A stretch of DNA of 64,000 bases from Kitasatospora mediocidica KCTC 9733 (GTDB lineage: Bacteria > Actinomycetota > Actinomycetes > Streptomycetales > Streptomycetaceae). Made by a program: the position numbers and the translations under genes. This document shows positions 41,916 through 50,734 of the stretch, piece after piece; within the stretch, counting starts at the first letter, position 1; each line of letters begins with the position of its first letter. The stretch lies in contig NZ_JQLN01000007.1 in assembly GCF_000744225.1 (NCBI RefSeq), positions 1,302,001 through 1,366,000 of the forward strand, in the 5' to 3' direction. The notes beneath the pieces were generated by a model. It saw only the letters and a program-made list of their open reading frames with translations. It ran no database searches and had not been told where the DNA came from.

Positions 41916-42617
41916 ATGACAGACTCCGGCCCCCGCCCGCACGACACCCGGCTGCCCGGCGAGTCGTCCGCGTACCGCTCGGCCCGCGAGGAGCTGCGAC
42001 TCGCCGAGCTCGACCTGATGCGCCACCGCGAGCGCGTCGCCGCCCAACGCCGGGCGCTGCCGAAGGGCGCGGCCGTCCACGACCACAGCTTCCTGGAGGG
42101 GCCGGCCGAGCTGCACGAGGGCGACGAACCGGTCCGTTCGGTCAAGCTGAGCGAGCTCTTCAGCGGACCGGAACGCCCGCTGGTGGTCTACCAGTTCATG
42201 TACGGCAAGCTCCAGACCAGCCCGTGCCCGATGTGCACGCTGTGGATCGACGGCTACAACGGCGTGGTCCGCCACCTGGCGCAGAGGGTCGACTTCGCCG
42301 TCGTCGCGGCCGCCGACCCGCACCCGCTGCGCGCGTTCGCCCGCACCCGTGGCTGGGACCGGCTGCGGCTGCTCAGCTGCGCGGACAACACCTTCAAGTA
42401 CGACCTGGGCAGCGAGGACGAGCAGGGCAACCAGGACGCCACCATCTCGGTCTTCACCCGGGACCCGGACGGCACCGTCCGGCACCGCTACTCGGCCCAC
42501 CCCCGGCTGGCCGAGGACGTCGACCAGCGCGGCATCGACCTGCTCTCCCCCGTCTGGCACGTCCTGGACCTCACCCCGCAGGGGCGCGGCGACTGGTTCG
42601 GCGGGCTCGACTACTGA
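41916..42617 (+). CDS. DUF899-family thioredoxin-like protein
   Basis: 233 residues. 'REELRLAELDLMRHRERVAAQRRALPKG' and 'VYQFMYGKLQTSPCPMCTLWIDGYNGVVRHLAQRVDFAVVAAA' mark the DUF899 family, a thioredoxin-like fold with a CPMC pair where thioredoxin has its active site. The family has no proved reaction. It ends with the usual 'LDLTPQGRGDW' tail. AGGAA serves as ribosome-binding site. Confidence 0.9.
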   Translation: MTDSGPRPHDTRLPGESSAYRSAREELRLAELDLMRHRERVAAQRRALPKGAAVHDHSFLEGPAELHEGDEPVRSVKLSELFSGPERPLVVYQFMYGKLQTSPCPMCTLWIDGYNGVVRHLAQRVDFAVVAAADPHPLRAFARTRGWDRLRLLSCADNTFKYDLGSEDEQGNQDATISVFTRDPDGTVRHRYSAHPRLAEDVDQRGIDLLSPVWHVLDLTPQGRGDWFGGLDY

Positions 42618-42650
42618 CGCCGTCCGGCGCCTGGCCCTAGGGTCGGGGCC

Positions 42651-43100
42651 ATGACCACCGACGCGTTCCACCCCGACGAGCTCGCCGCCCTGCCGATCAC
42701 CGAGTTCGCCTTTCCCGGGCCGCTGCGCGACCAGCTGGTGGCGGCGATCCTGGACGGCTCCAAGACCTCCACCACCGGCGTGCTCGCGGACTACGAGCAC
42801 GAGGGCGACCCGCTGCCCGTGCCGGGCACCCGCTCGGTCGTGGTCGACTCGCAGCACCGTCCGGTCGCGGTGATCGAGACCACCGGCGGTGGCGTCGTCG
42901 CGCTCCGCGAGGTGGACCTCGCGCACGCCATGGACGAGGGCGAGGGCTACACCACCGTCGCCGACTGGCGGGCCGCGCACGAGCGGTTCTGGCACAGCCC
43001 GGCCATGCGCGAGGCCCTGGAGGACCCGGACTTCACCGTGGACGACGACACCCCGGTGGTGCTGGAGCGGTTCCGCCTGATCGCCGATCTCAGGGCTTAG
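42651..43100 (+). CDS. ASCH-domain protein
   Basis: 149 residues. 'FAFPGPLRDQLVAAILDGSKTSTTGVLADYEHEGDPLPVPGTRSVVVDSQHRPVAVIETT' is the ASCH fold (PUA-like), predicted to bind RNA; related bacterial proteins are amidohydrolases for modified cytidines or translation-linked RNA binders. Its 3' end overlaps the convergent MFS gene by 11 bp. It lies 33 bp after the DUF899 gene and may share its transcript. Confidence 0.9.
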   Translation: MTTDAFHPDELAALPITEFAFPGPLRDQLVAAILDGSKTSTTGVLADYEHEGDPLPVPGTRSVVVDSQHRPVAVIETTGGGVVALREVDLAHAMDEGEGYTTVADWRAAHERFWHSPAMREALEDPDFTVDDDTPVVLERFRLIADLRA

Positions 43101-44832
43101 AGCCGCCGGTCGGGGCCGGGTTGCCGCGCAGCAGCGAGGCCGCGGCGGCCAGCAGGGACATCCCGGTCGCGGTCGCGAAGACGATGATCAGGCCGTGGTG
43201 AAACGGCCCCGAGATGAGGGTGGGGAAGAACTCCTTGCCGGTCAGCACGGCGGCGTTGGAGGCGGGCAACGTCGGCAGCACCCCGGTGGGGCCCAGCAGG
43301 GTCTGCACCGGGTTGATGCCGAGGAAGGCCGAGAAGACGGTCGACACCGGCGGCAGCGAGGCGGCGTGCTGGGCGACGGCGGCCGGGACGCCCTGCGCCT
43401 GGAGTCCGGCGCTCAGGGTGTGCGGCAGGCGGCTCGCCAGGCCGGCGATCAGCAGCGAGAAGAAGACGCCGATCGACAGCGACATCCCGGAGTTCTGGAA
43501 GGTCGAGCGCATGCCGGAGGCCGCGCCGCGGTGCTCGGCCGGCACGCTGCTCATGATCGCCGAGGTGTTGGGCGCCGAGAACATCCCCGAGCCGATGCCG
43601 TTGAGGGCGATCAGCAGCGCGAAGGCCCAGTAGGGGAAGGTGACCGGCAGCAGCATCAGGCCGACGAAGCTGCCGCCGAAGACCAGCAGGCCGCCGGTGG
43701 TGAAGTAGCGCACGCCCAGGCGGTCCGAGAGGTAGCCGCAGAGCGGCCCGGCGGCCAGGAAGCCCGCGGTCAGCGGCAGCAGGAAGATGCCCGCCCAGAG
43801 CGGCGCGTCGGCGTAGTCGTAGCCGTGCAGCGGCAGCCAGATGCCCTGCAGCCAGATGATCAGCATGAACTGCAGCCCGCCGCGCGCGACCGAGGCCAGC
43901 AGCGCGGCGGCGTTCCCGGCGGCGAAGGCGCGGTTGCGGAACAGCGAGAGCTTGAACATCGGCTGGGCGACCCTGGTCTCGACGAACCCGAAGACCACCA
44001 GCAGGATCACCCCCAGGCTCAGTCCGGTCAGCACCTTGGGGCTGGTCCAGCCCATGGTGTGACCGGCGTAGGGCTGGATGCCGTAGGTGATGGAGACCAG
44101 CAGCAGGCCGGCGCCCACGGCGAAGGTGAGGTTGCCCCACCAGTCGATCCGGGCAGGCCGGCGGGCCGAGGTCTCGCGCAGCGAGCGGTAGGCCCAGACG
44201 GTGCCGAGGATGCCGACCGGCACGTTGATCCAGAACACCGCCCGCCAGTCCCAGGCGGAGAGCAGCCCGCCCAGCACCAGGCCGACGAACTGGCCCGCCA
44301 GGCCGGCGATCTGGTTGATGCCGAGCGCCGTGCCGCGCTGGTGGGCGGGGAACGCGTCGGTGATGATCGCCGCGGAGTTGGCCATCAGCATCGAACCGCC
44401 CAGCGCCTGGACGATCCGCCAGGCGATCAGCCACACCGCTCCCCCGCCGCCGTCCGCGGGGTCGAAGGAGAGCGCGACCGAGGCCAGCGTGAAGACCACG
44501 AAACCGAGGTTGTAGATGCGCACCCGGCCGACCATGTCGCCCAGCCGCCCGAGAGTGACCACCAGGACCGCGGTCACCAGCAGGTAGCCCATGATCATCC
44601 ACAGCAGGTAGCTGATGTTGCCGGCCGCGAAGGGGTCCAGGTGGATGCCGCGGAAGATCGCGGGCATCGAGATGATCACGATGGAGGCGTCCACGGTGGC
44701 CATGAACATCCCGAGCGTGGTATTGGACAGCGCCACCCACTTGTAGCGGTCCGGCCGGGGCGGGCCGGCCGCCGTGCTGCCGCCGGCCGGGCGGACGGTG
44801 GACGGCGGGGAGACTCCCGCGCTCTCAGACAC
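43090..44832 (-). CDS. MFS transporter (14-helix DHA2 type)
   Basis: 580 residues from a GTG that lies inside the last codons of the upstream MarR gene. 14 membrane segments; 'DASIVIISMPAIFRGI' and 'GRLGDMVGRVRIYNLG' (motif A) and 'GLVLGGLLSAWDWRAVFWINVPVGILG' (motif C region) place it with EmrB/LfrA-type drug exporters. Translational coupling to a MarR regulator suggests ligand-controlled efflux. Unlike the 6186-8261 pump, this one lacks a fused C-terminal winged helix. Confidence 0.94.
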   Translation of the reverse strand: MSESAGVSPPSTVRPAGGSTAAGPPRPDRYKWVALSNTTLGMFMATVDASIVIISMPAIFRGIHLDPFAAGNISYLLWMIMGYLLVTAVLVVTLGRLGDMVGRVRIYNLGFVVFTLASVALSFDPADGGGGAVWLIAWRIVQALGGSMLMANSAAIITDAFPAHQRGTALGINQIAGLAGQFVGLVLGGLLSAWDWRAVFWINVPVGILGTVWAYRSLRETSARRPARIDWWGNLTFAVGAGLLLVSITYGIQPYAGHTMGWTSPKVLTGLSLGVILLVVFGFVETRVAQPMFKLSLFRNRAFAAGNAAALLASVARGGLQFMLIIWLQGIWLPLHGYDYADAPLWAGIFLLPLTAGFLAAGPLCGYLSDRLGVRYFTTGGLLVFGGSFVGLMLLPVTFPYWAFALLIALNGIGSGMFSAPNTSAIMSSVPAEHRGAASGMRSTFQNSGMSLSIGVFFSLLIAGLASRLPHTLSAGLQAQGVPAAVAQHAASLPPVSTVFSAFLGINPVQTLLGPTGVLPTLPASNAAVLTGKEFFPTLISGPFHHGLIIVFATATGMSLLAAAASLLRGNPAPTGGSKP

Positions 44833-45256
44833 GGTGGCTGATCCTCTCCAGGAGCGGGATGGCGGCGGCCAGCTGCTGCTGCTCGGCCGGCGTCAGCTCG
44901 GCGTCGATGGCCTCGGTCAGGCGGCGCGCGCGCTCCTCGCGGGCGCCGCGCAGGCCCTCGCGTCCGGACTCGGTCAGCGAGAGGACGACCCGGCGGCCGT
45001 CCGACGGATCGGGCTCGCGGGCCACCAGCCCGCGCTCCAGCAGGGTCGCCACAATGCTGCCCATGGACTGCGGACGGATGCCCTCGGCCGCCGCCAGCTC
45101 GGTGGCCGTCGCCGGGCCGTCGCGGTCCAGCCGGACCAGGGCCGAGGTCTGCGACAGGGTGAGCTCGCCGTCCGGCTTCACCTGCCGCAGCCGGCGGACC
45201 AGCGGACCCAGGCAGGCGCGCAGGTCTGCCGCGATGCGTGCCGTGTCAGTGCTCAT
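44825..45256 (-). CDS. MarR family transcriptional regulator
   Basis: 143 residues from MSTDTARIAADL; in-frame ATGs at 45262 and 45268 are also possible and none has a clear Shine-Dalgarno. Winged helix at about 35-105: 'SQTSALVRLDRDGPATATELAAAEGIRPQSMGSIVATLLERGLVAREPDPSDGRRVVLSLTESGREGL', with wing D-P-S-D-G-R-R. It is the first gene of an operon with an MFS exporter and most likely represses it until a substrate binds. Confidence 0.93.
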   Translation of the reverse strand: MSTDTARIAADLRACLGPLVRRLRQVKPDGELTLSQTSALVRLDRDGPATATELAAAEGIRPQSMGSIVATLLERGLVAREPDPSDGRRVVLSLTESGREGLRGAREERARRLTEAIDAELTPAEQQQLAAAIPLLERISHRV

Positions 45257-45300
45257 GGCCATCAGCATAGACTTATCAGTTCAGACTTACTATACCTCGG
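45257..45300 (-). promoter_or_regulatory. marR-MFS promoter and candidate operator
   Basis: Minus strand: TATAGT (-10 like) about 30 nt before the start, overlapped by two direct copies of TAAGTCT separated by about 10 nt. The A/T-rich repeats at the start of an autoregulated marR operon are a plausible MarR site. Confidence 0.45.
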
Positions 45301-45582
45301 AAGGGCGGCTCGCGCCGCCGGCGCATTCCTCCCACCCCCGTGATGCTTTCCGGCCATTTCCGGAGAAGCGTCCGGCCATCGCCGGAGAACAATCCCCGAA
45401 TGTGTCCCGGACCACATCACGAAGCCATCTCCACTCCCGTGCACCACAATTCGGAGAACGTTGAACCAATTTTCGCGACATCCTGCGCTTCTTATGCAGG
45501 GCGACGCATAGCGATCCGCGGTGGCGAACTGACGGCCTGTGATCCTGATCGCATTTGCCCACCGTTGTGCCCGAACGGGCAG

Positions 45583-45835
45583 TTGACGGACCATCCGATC
45601 GGAAAGGCGCGCGCTAGAGTGGGAACAGCGGCCGGACATCAACGGCCGCTTCCTCGTTTCGACTCGCACCCCGCCGGACCACCCCCACTCCGGCGGCGCT
45701 GCGGCACGGCAGCCGCCCTACGCGGATTTCCGTTTGCGGACGCCCCCACCCGGGCCTCCCGCATTCGACGGCGAGGGAAAGCTGTCCGATGCGCCACGTT
45801 GACCCGTATGCGCATCAGTTCTTCGGGGAGGTATT
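45583..45835 (+). promoter_or_regulatory. Promoter and structured leader of the lux-like operon
   Basis: Within the 579-bp non-coding gap, TAGAGT at 45615-45620 is a good streptomycete -10. Transcription would begin at the hairpin AGCGGCCG / CGGCCGCT (45627-45650), which is followed by TCCTCGTTTC, leaving a leader of about 200 nt before the TTG start. TTGACG at 45583 is too far upstream to be its -35. No ORF with a ribosome-binding site was found in the gap; 45301-45582 shows nothing else. Confidence 0.45.
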
Positions 45836-46981
45836 TTGACCTACGAGTTCACTGCCGTTCAGCTGGGCGACATCGACGGGCTGTTGGCGCTCTACCGGCA
45901 GGTCTACGGACGAAGCTACGCACTGCCGCTGGGTACCGACCCCGAGGTGATGGCCCGGGAGATCTCCTCCCCCCGCACGACCTGGCTGGTCGTCAGGGAG
46001 CCCGGTACCGGCCGGGTGGTCGGCTCGATCCTCGGCACGGTCGACCCGGACGACCGGCTCGGCAAGCTGCAGGGCCTGGTGATCCACCCGGACATCCGCG
46101 GCGGCGGCCTCGCCCACCAGGCGGTCCGCCGGCTCAGCGAGATGATGCTGAGCGGCGACCAGGCCGCCGACTCCGTCTACGCCACCGCCCGGACCAACTC
46201 CACAGCGCCGCAACGGATCTGCCTGAGCAGCGGTTTCAAGGCCCTGGGCGTCTTCCCCAACCTGCGCAAGGCCGAACGGCACGAGACCATGGTGCTGCTG
46301 GCCAAGCACCGGGACGGCGTCCTGGAACGACGGCTGCCGGTCCCCCGGGTGCCGGCCGGCCTCGGCGGGCTGGTGCGCGCCCTGCACGACGCGGTGGGCC
46401 TGCCGGGCCAGCCACTGCCCGCCGTCGACGACGAGCCACACCCGGCCCCGCCGCGCGGCCCGGTGCGTGACGTGGAGCTGGTGGACGCCCCGCAGTTCGT
46501 GCTGCGCCGACTGGCCGAGGTGGTGCCCGATCCCGAGCAGCGCTTCTACCCGTTCCACACGCCCAACGTGCTGCTGGCCGCCGCGGACGGCGCGTACGAG
46601 CTGTTCGCCCAGCTGAACCGGTCCGACGGCTACTGCGCGCTGATCGGCGCCGCCCCCGGACTCGCCTCGCTGGCACGGGACTTCGAGGCGCTGATCGACC
46701 GCCTCGGCCAGGACGGCGCCTCGCACATCGAGACCCTGCTGCCGCTGGACTGCTACGAGGACCTCAGCCTGCTGCTCGCGCACGGCTTCCTGCCGGCCGC
46801 CGCCTACCCGGCGATGCGCCGCGAGGGCGAGGGCTTCCGCGACTACGTGGTGATGGCCCGCAGCCTCCAGCCGCTGGACTTCCGCGGCCTGTCCATCGAC
46901 GCGTCCTTCCAACCCTTCACCGAGCAGTACATCGAGCTGTGGAAGCAGCGGTACCTCAACACCCATGGGGTTTTCCAGTGA
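45836..46981 (+). CDS. GNAT-type acetyltransferase-like protein, two-part
   Basis: 381 residues from a TTG with GGGGAGG 5 nt upstream, so the rare start is well supported. Residues 1-155 are a GNAT domain: 'LVVREPGTGRVVGSILGTVDPDDRLGKLQGLVIHPDIRGGGLAHQAVRRLSEMM' includes the acetyl-CoA R/Q-x-x-G-x-G/A loop in the form RGGGLA. Residues about 205-381 look like a second, degenerate GNAT-like half (YELFAQLNRSDGYCALIG...FLPAAAYPAMRREGEGFRDYVVMARSLQPLDFRGL). It overlaps the LuxE-like gene by GTGA. The role is unknown; transfer of an acyl group formed by the downstream enzymes is one possibility. Confidence 0.85.
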   Translation: MTYEFTAVQLGDIDGLLALYRQVYGRSYALPLGTDPEVMAREISSPRTTWLVVREPGTGRVVGSILGTVDPDDRLGKLQGLVIHPDIRGGGLAHQAVRRLSEMMLSGDQAADSVYATARTNSTAPQRICLSSGFKALGVFPNLRKAERHETMVLLAKHRDGVLERRLPVPRVPAGLGGLVRALHDAVGLPGQPLPAVDDEPHPAPPRGPVRDVELVDAPQFVLRRLAEVVPDPEQRFYPFHTPNVLLAAADGAYELFAQLNRSDGYCALIGAAPGLASLARDFEALIDRLGQDGASHIETLLPLDCYEDLSLLLAHGFLPAAAYPAMRREGEGFRDYVVMARSLQPLDFRGLSIDASFQPFTEQYIELWKQRYLNTHGVFQ

Positions 46982-48150
46982 GCCAGTACCTCAACCCGGT
47001 CCAGGTCCCCGACCCGGTCGCCCTCGCCCACGTGCAGCGGCTGTGCGACATCGCCGAGCCGTACACCGTCGGCGAGGACGCCGACCAACTGTTCGTCGCC
47101 GCGATGGCGGAGTCCAACGCCTGGCACGCGGCCAGGTCGCCGTTCTTCGCGAAGCTCTGGGAGTCGAGCGAGGCCGCCCGGCGCCCGCTCGAATCGGTCG
47201 CCGACCTGGAGCGACTGCCCTTCGTGCACGCCAACTTCTTCAAGGCGCACGAGGTGGTCTCGATAGCCCCCGAGGACGTCGCGCTGCACGTGACCTCCTC
47301 GGGCACCACCGGCCAGAAGTCGCAGATGTTCTTCGACGACTGGACCCTGCGCAACGGCCAGCGGATGGTGGCCCGGGTCTTCGACTCCTACGGCTGGCTG
47401 GGCGAGGAGGAGCCGGTCAACTACCTGCTCTCCAACTACCAGCCCCGGCCCGGGCTCAACCTGGGCACCGCGTTCACCGACGAGTACCTGTGCGACTTCG
47501 CGCCGGTGCGCTCGGTCGAGTACGCCCTCAAACACACCGGCAGCGGCCACGAGTTCGACCCGTTCGGCTGTGTGCGGGCGCTGCTGCGGTTCGCCGAGGA
47601 GGGCGCGCCGGTGCGCATCCTCGGGTTCCCCGCGTTCCTCTCCTTCACGCTCGACCGGATGCGTGAACTCGGGCTCCCGCCCGTGCAATTGAACCCGAAG
47701 TCGCTGGTCGCCTTCGGCGGCGGCTGGAAGGGCCACGCCGACAAGCAGGTGGCCAGGCCGGAGCTCTACCGCCGGATCCACGAGCAACTGGGCATCCCGG
47801 ACGAGCGGATCAGGGACGGCTACGGCGCCGTCGAGCACTCGGTGTTGTACATGGAGTGCGCCAACCACCGCCTGCACGTGCCCACCTGGTCGCGGATGCT
47901 GGTCCGCGACGTGCGCACGCTCGCGCCGCTGCCCTACGGCGAGCGCGGCTACGCGCAGTTCGTCTCGCCCTACATCACCTCGGTGCCGGCCCAGTCCGTC
48001 CTGATGGGCGACCTGGTCTCGCAGCACTCCCCCGAGGAGTGCGGCTGCGGCCTGCCCACCCCCTGGTTCGCCGTGCACGGCCGGGCCGGGGTCAGCCGGA
48101 ACCGCAGCTGTGCCGTCGCCGCCGCCGAACTGCTCAAGGGGAAGTCATGA
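46978..48150 (+). CDS. LuxE-like acyl-protein synthetase
   Basis: 390 residues from a GTG overlapping the GNAT stop. The LuxE family (adenylate-forming) core is seen in 'LPFVHANFFKAHEVVS', 'LHVTSSGTTGQKSQMFFDDWTL' (AMP-binding Ser/Thr/Gly loop) and 'RDGYGAVEHSVLYMEC'. In bacterial luminescence, LuxE activates a fatty acid as acyl-AMP and holds it on a Cys near its C-terminus before passing it to the reductase LuxC; here C378 is in an equivalent position, 12 residues from the end. No luciferase (LuxAB) is nearby, so the aldehyde would serve another purpose. ATGA overlap with the reductase gene. Confidence 0.9.
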   Translation: MSQYLNPVQVPDPVALAHVQRLCDIAEPYTVGEDADQLFVAAMAESNAWHAARSPFFAKLWESSEAARRPLESVADLERLPFVHANFFKAHEVVSIAPEDVALHVTSSGTTGQKSQMFFDDWTLRNGQRMVARVFDSYGWLGEEEPVNYLLSNYQPRPGLNLGTAFTDEYLCDFAPVRSVEYALKHTGSGHEFDPFGCVRALLRFAEEGAPVRILGFPAFLSFTLDRMRELGLPPVQLNPKSLVAFGGGWKGHADKQVARPELYRRIHEQLGIPDERIRDGYGAVEHSVLYMECANHRLHVPTWSRMLVRDVRTLAPLPYGERGYAQFVSPYITSVPAQSVLMGDLVSQHSPEECGCGLPTPWFAVHGRAGVSRNRSCAVAAAELLKGKS

Positions 48151-50663
48151 CCACCGATCAGCACTACTGGCAGGGCGAGTGGGTGGACGACGCCGAGGCG
48201 GACCGCCGCCTGGACGCCATCGACAGTCACGTCGCCACCGCGCTCGGGGAGAGGCTGAACCCGCTGACCGTGCTGGCCGCCTGCGACCGGCTGGCTCTCG
48301 CCCTGGCCGACCCGGCCAGCGCGCAGTCGGTGCGGCTCTTCGCCGAGCTGCGCGCCGCGCGGATCCCCGCGGGCGAGGCCGCCCGCACGCTGACCGACAT
48401 CGCCGAGGGACTCTCCCGGGAGGCCCTGGAGGCCAAGCTGACCCGCGAGCTCGGCGGCATCGACCCGGGCCGGCTGGCCCGCTTCGACTTCCGGCGGGAG
48501 ATCTTCGAGGGCTGGCTGCCGGTCGGCCTGCTGGTGCACGTCGCGCCCGGCAACGCACCGGCCGCCGGCGCGTTCAGCGTGATCGAGGGCCTGCTCGCCG
48601 GGAACGTCAACGCCATCAAGACCAGCGGCAGTTCGCGCTTCACCCAGCTGCTGCTGGCCGCCCTCGCCGAGCTCGACCCGACCGGCACGATCGCCACCCG
48701 GGTGCTGGTGCTGGCCTTCCCGTCCAGCCGCACCGGCTGGCTGGAGCGGCTGTGCGCGGGCGCCGACGCGGTGGCCGCCTGGGGCGGCGAGGAGGCGCTC
48801 GCGGGCGTCGCGGCGCTGGTGCCGGCCGGTTGCCGGCTGGTCGACTGGGGGCCCAAGCTCTCCTTCGCCTACCTCACCGAGCACTCCTGGGCCGACGCGT
48901 CGGCGCTGCGCGGCATCGCCGACGACATCTGCCGGCTCGACCAGCAGGCCTGCTCCAGCCCGCAGGTGATCTACCTGGACACCGACGACACCGAGCAGGT
49001 CTTCGCCTTCGCCGAGCGGTTCGCCGGCGTGCTGTCGCAGACCGTCGCCGAGCTCGACCCGGCACTGCCGGACCTGCTGGAGAGCGCCGAGATCACCAAC
49101 ACCGTGCTGGTGGCCGGGCTGGAGGAGCACCTCGGCCTGACCCGGGTGCACGCGGCCCCGGACGGCAACTGGCACGTGCTGGCGGACGTCCGCGGCGCGC
49201 TGCGGGCCTCGCCGCTGTACCGCACGGTGTGGGTGAAGCCGCTGCCGCGCAAGGAGATCGTCCAGGTGCTGCGCCCGATGCGCCGCTACCTGCAGACCGC
49301 CGCGATCGGCGCCGAGCGCGCCGACCTGGCGGTCCTCGCCGGCGAGGTGCTGACCGCGGGCGTGCTGCGGGTCACCGTCCCCGGCCGGATGCTGGACAGC
49401 TACGACGGCGAGCCGCACGACGGCGTCTACGCGCTGCAGCGCTACAGCCGCCGGGTCGACGTCCAGCTGGACGAGCGGTTCGCCACCGACTCCTGCCTGG
49501 ACGACCTGGTCGGCGCGCGCGAGCTGGCCGTCCCGTCCGTCCCGGTCACCGGCAAGACCGAGTTCGAACAGCTGCAGGACGACCTGGGGCGCGCCGAGGT
49601 GTTCTTCCGCAGCGGCGGCAGCTCGGGGGCGCCCAAGCTCTCGGCCTTCGCATGGGACGACTACCACGAGCACATGCGCTCGGGGGCCGAGGGCCTGCTC
49701 GCGGCCGGGTTCGACCCGCGCACCGACCGGGCGATGAACCTGTTCTTCGGCGGGCAGCTCTACGGCGGCTTCCTGAGCTTCTTCTCGGTGCTGGAGAACC
49801 TGCAGGCCGTGCAGTTCCCGATGGCCGCCCAGGACGACCACGCGGCCGTGGCCCGCTCGATCGTCGACCACCGGGTGGACACCCTGTTCGGCATGCCGAG
49901 CTACCTGCTGCGGGTCTTCACCGAGGGCGCGGACGCGTTGCGCGGCTACCGCGGGGTGCGCAAGGTCTACTTCGGCGGCGAGCACTTCCCCGAGCGCCAG
50001 CAGGCCTGGCTGCGCGAGGAGTTCGGGGTCGAGCTGATCCGCTCGGCGGCGTACGGCAGCGCCGACGCGGGCCCGCTGGGCTACCAGTGCGGCGAGACCC
50101 CGGCGCGGGTGCACCACCTGTTCAGCGGGCTCCAGACCCTGGAGATCCTGGCGCTGGACGAGGACCGGCCGGCGCCCGCCGGGGAGGCCGGGCGGCTGGT
50201 CTTCACCTCGCACACCCGGCGCGGCCAGCGCCTGGACCGCTACGAGATCGGCGACCTGGGCCGCTGGGTGGCCGGGGAGTGCGGCTGCGGGCGCCGCACC
50301 CCGCGCTTCGAGCTGCTGGGCCGCTTCGGCGACGTCTTCCGCAGCGGCAGCTACTTCCTCAACTACCGGCGGTTCGTCACGATCGCGGAGGAGGCCTTCG
50401 AGCACCGCGGCGCGCTGCAGATCCTGCTCGACGAGGACGACGCGGGCGAGTCGCTGACCGTCCGTCTGGAGGCCGGCACGGCGCCGGACGGCGCGGCCGC
50501 GGCCCGGGCGTTCCTGGACGGGTACCCGGAGCTGGGCTCGGCGGTGGAGCAGGAGGGGCTGCTGACCCTGCGGGTCGAGGTGGGGCCGGCCGACGGCTTC
50601 GAGCACACCGCGGCCAGCGGCAAGCTGCTGAGCGTGGTCGAGCGGCGGGCGCGCAACCGCTGA
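48147..50663 (+). CDS. LuxC-like acyl reductase fused to a PaaK-like adenylate-forming domain
   Basis: 838 residues. Residues about 30-450 are an acyl-CoA reductase of LuxC type: 'GWLPVGLLVHVAPGNAPAAGAFSVIEGLLAGNVNAIKTS' for NADPH and 'RLDQQACSSPQVIYL' with the catalytic C269 that carries the acyl thioester. From about 480 to 838 an adenylate-forming ligase domain follows: 'VFFRSGGSSGAPKLSAF', 'RSAAYGSADAGPLGYQC', 'RYEIGDLGRWVAGECGCG'. Activation and reduction of a carboxylic acid to an aldehyde could thus occur in one polypeptide, in addition to the separate LuxE-like protein. Fusion is seen directly; the joint reaction is inferred. Confidence 0.9.
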   Translation: MTTDQHYWQGEWVDDAEADRRLDAIDSHVATALGERLNPLTVLAACDRLALALADPASAQSVRLFAELRAARIPAGEAARTLTDIAEGLSREALEAKLTRELGGIDPGRLARFDFRREIFEGWLPVGLLVHVAPGNAPAAGAFSVIEGLLAGNVNAIKTSGSSRFTQLLLAALAELDPTGTIATRVLVLAFPSSRTGWLERLCAGADAVAAWGGEEALAGVAALVPAGCRLVDWGPKLSFAYLTEHSWADASALRGIADDICRLDQQACSSPQVIYLDTDDTEQVFAFAERFAGVLSQTVAELDPALPDLLESAEITNTVLVAGLEEHLGLTRVHAAPDGNWHVLADVRGALRASPLYRTVWVKPLPRKEIVQVLRPMRRYLQTAAIGAERADLAVLAGEVLTAGVLRVTVPGRMLDSYDGEPHDGVYALQRYSRRVDVQLDERFATDSCLDDLVGARELAVPSVPVTGKTEFEQLQDDLGRAEVFFRSGGSSGAPKLSAFAWDDYHEHMRSGAEGLLAAGFDPRTDRAMNLFFGGQLYGGFLSFFSVLENLQAVQFPMAAQDDHAAVARSIVDHRVDTLFGMPSYLLRVFTEGADALRGYRGVRKVYFGGEHFPERQQAWLREEFGVELIRSAAYGSADAGPLGYQCGETPARVHHLFSGLQTLEILALDEDRPAPAGEAGRLVFTSHTRRGQRLDRYEIGDLGRWVAGECGCGRRTPRFELLGRFGDVFRSGSYFLNYRRFVTIAEEAFEHRGALQILLDEDDAGESLTVRLEAGTAPDGAAAARAFLDGYPELGSAVEQEGLLTLRVEVGPADGFEHTAASGKLLSVVERRARNR

Positions 50664-50676
50664 GGTCCGACCGGAC

Positions 50677-50716
50677 GGGACGGGGGGTGACGGCCGCTGC
50701 CGTCACCCCCCGTCCC
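50677..50716. terminator. 17-bp-stem bidirectional hairpin
   Basis: Perfect inverted repeat GGGACGGGGGGTGACGG / CCGTCACCCCCCGTCCC with a 6-nt loop between the converging LuxC-fusion and PaaK-like genes. Confidence 0.8.
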
Positions 50717-50734
50717 GCGTGCGCGCGTCGCGGG

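Noticed and set aside
45262..45669. Minus-strand ORF of 135 codons upstream of the lux-like operon
   Set aside because: No ribosome-binding site, no family, unusual composition; treated as non-coding.
45836..50663. Bacterial luminescence operon
   Set aside because: LuxC- and LuxE-like enzymes are present but no luxA or luxB homologue occurs in the window.
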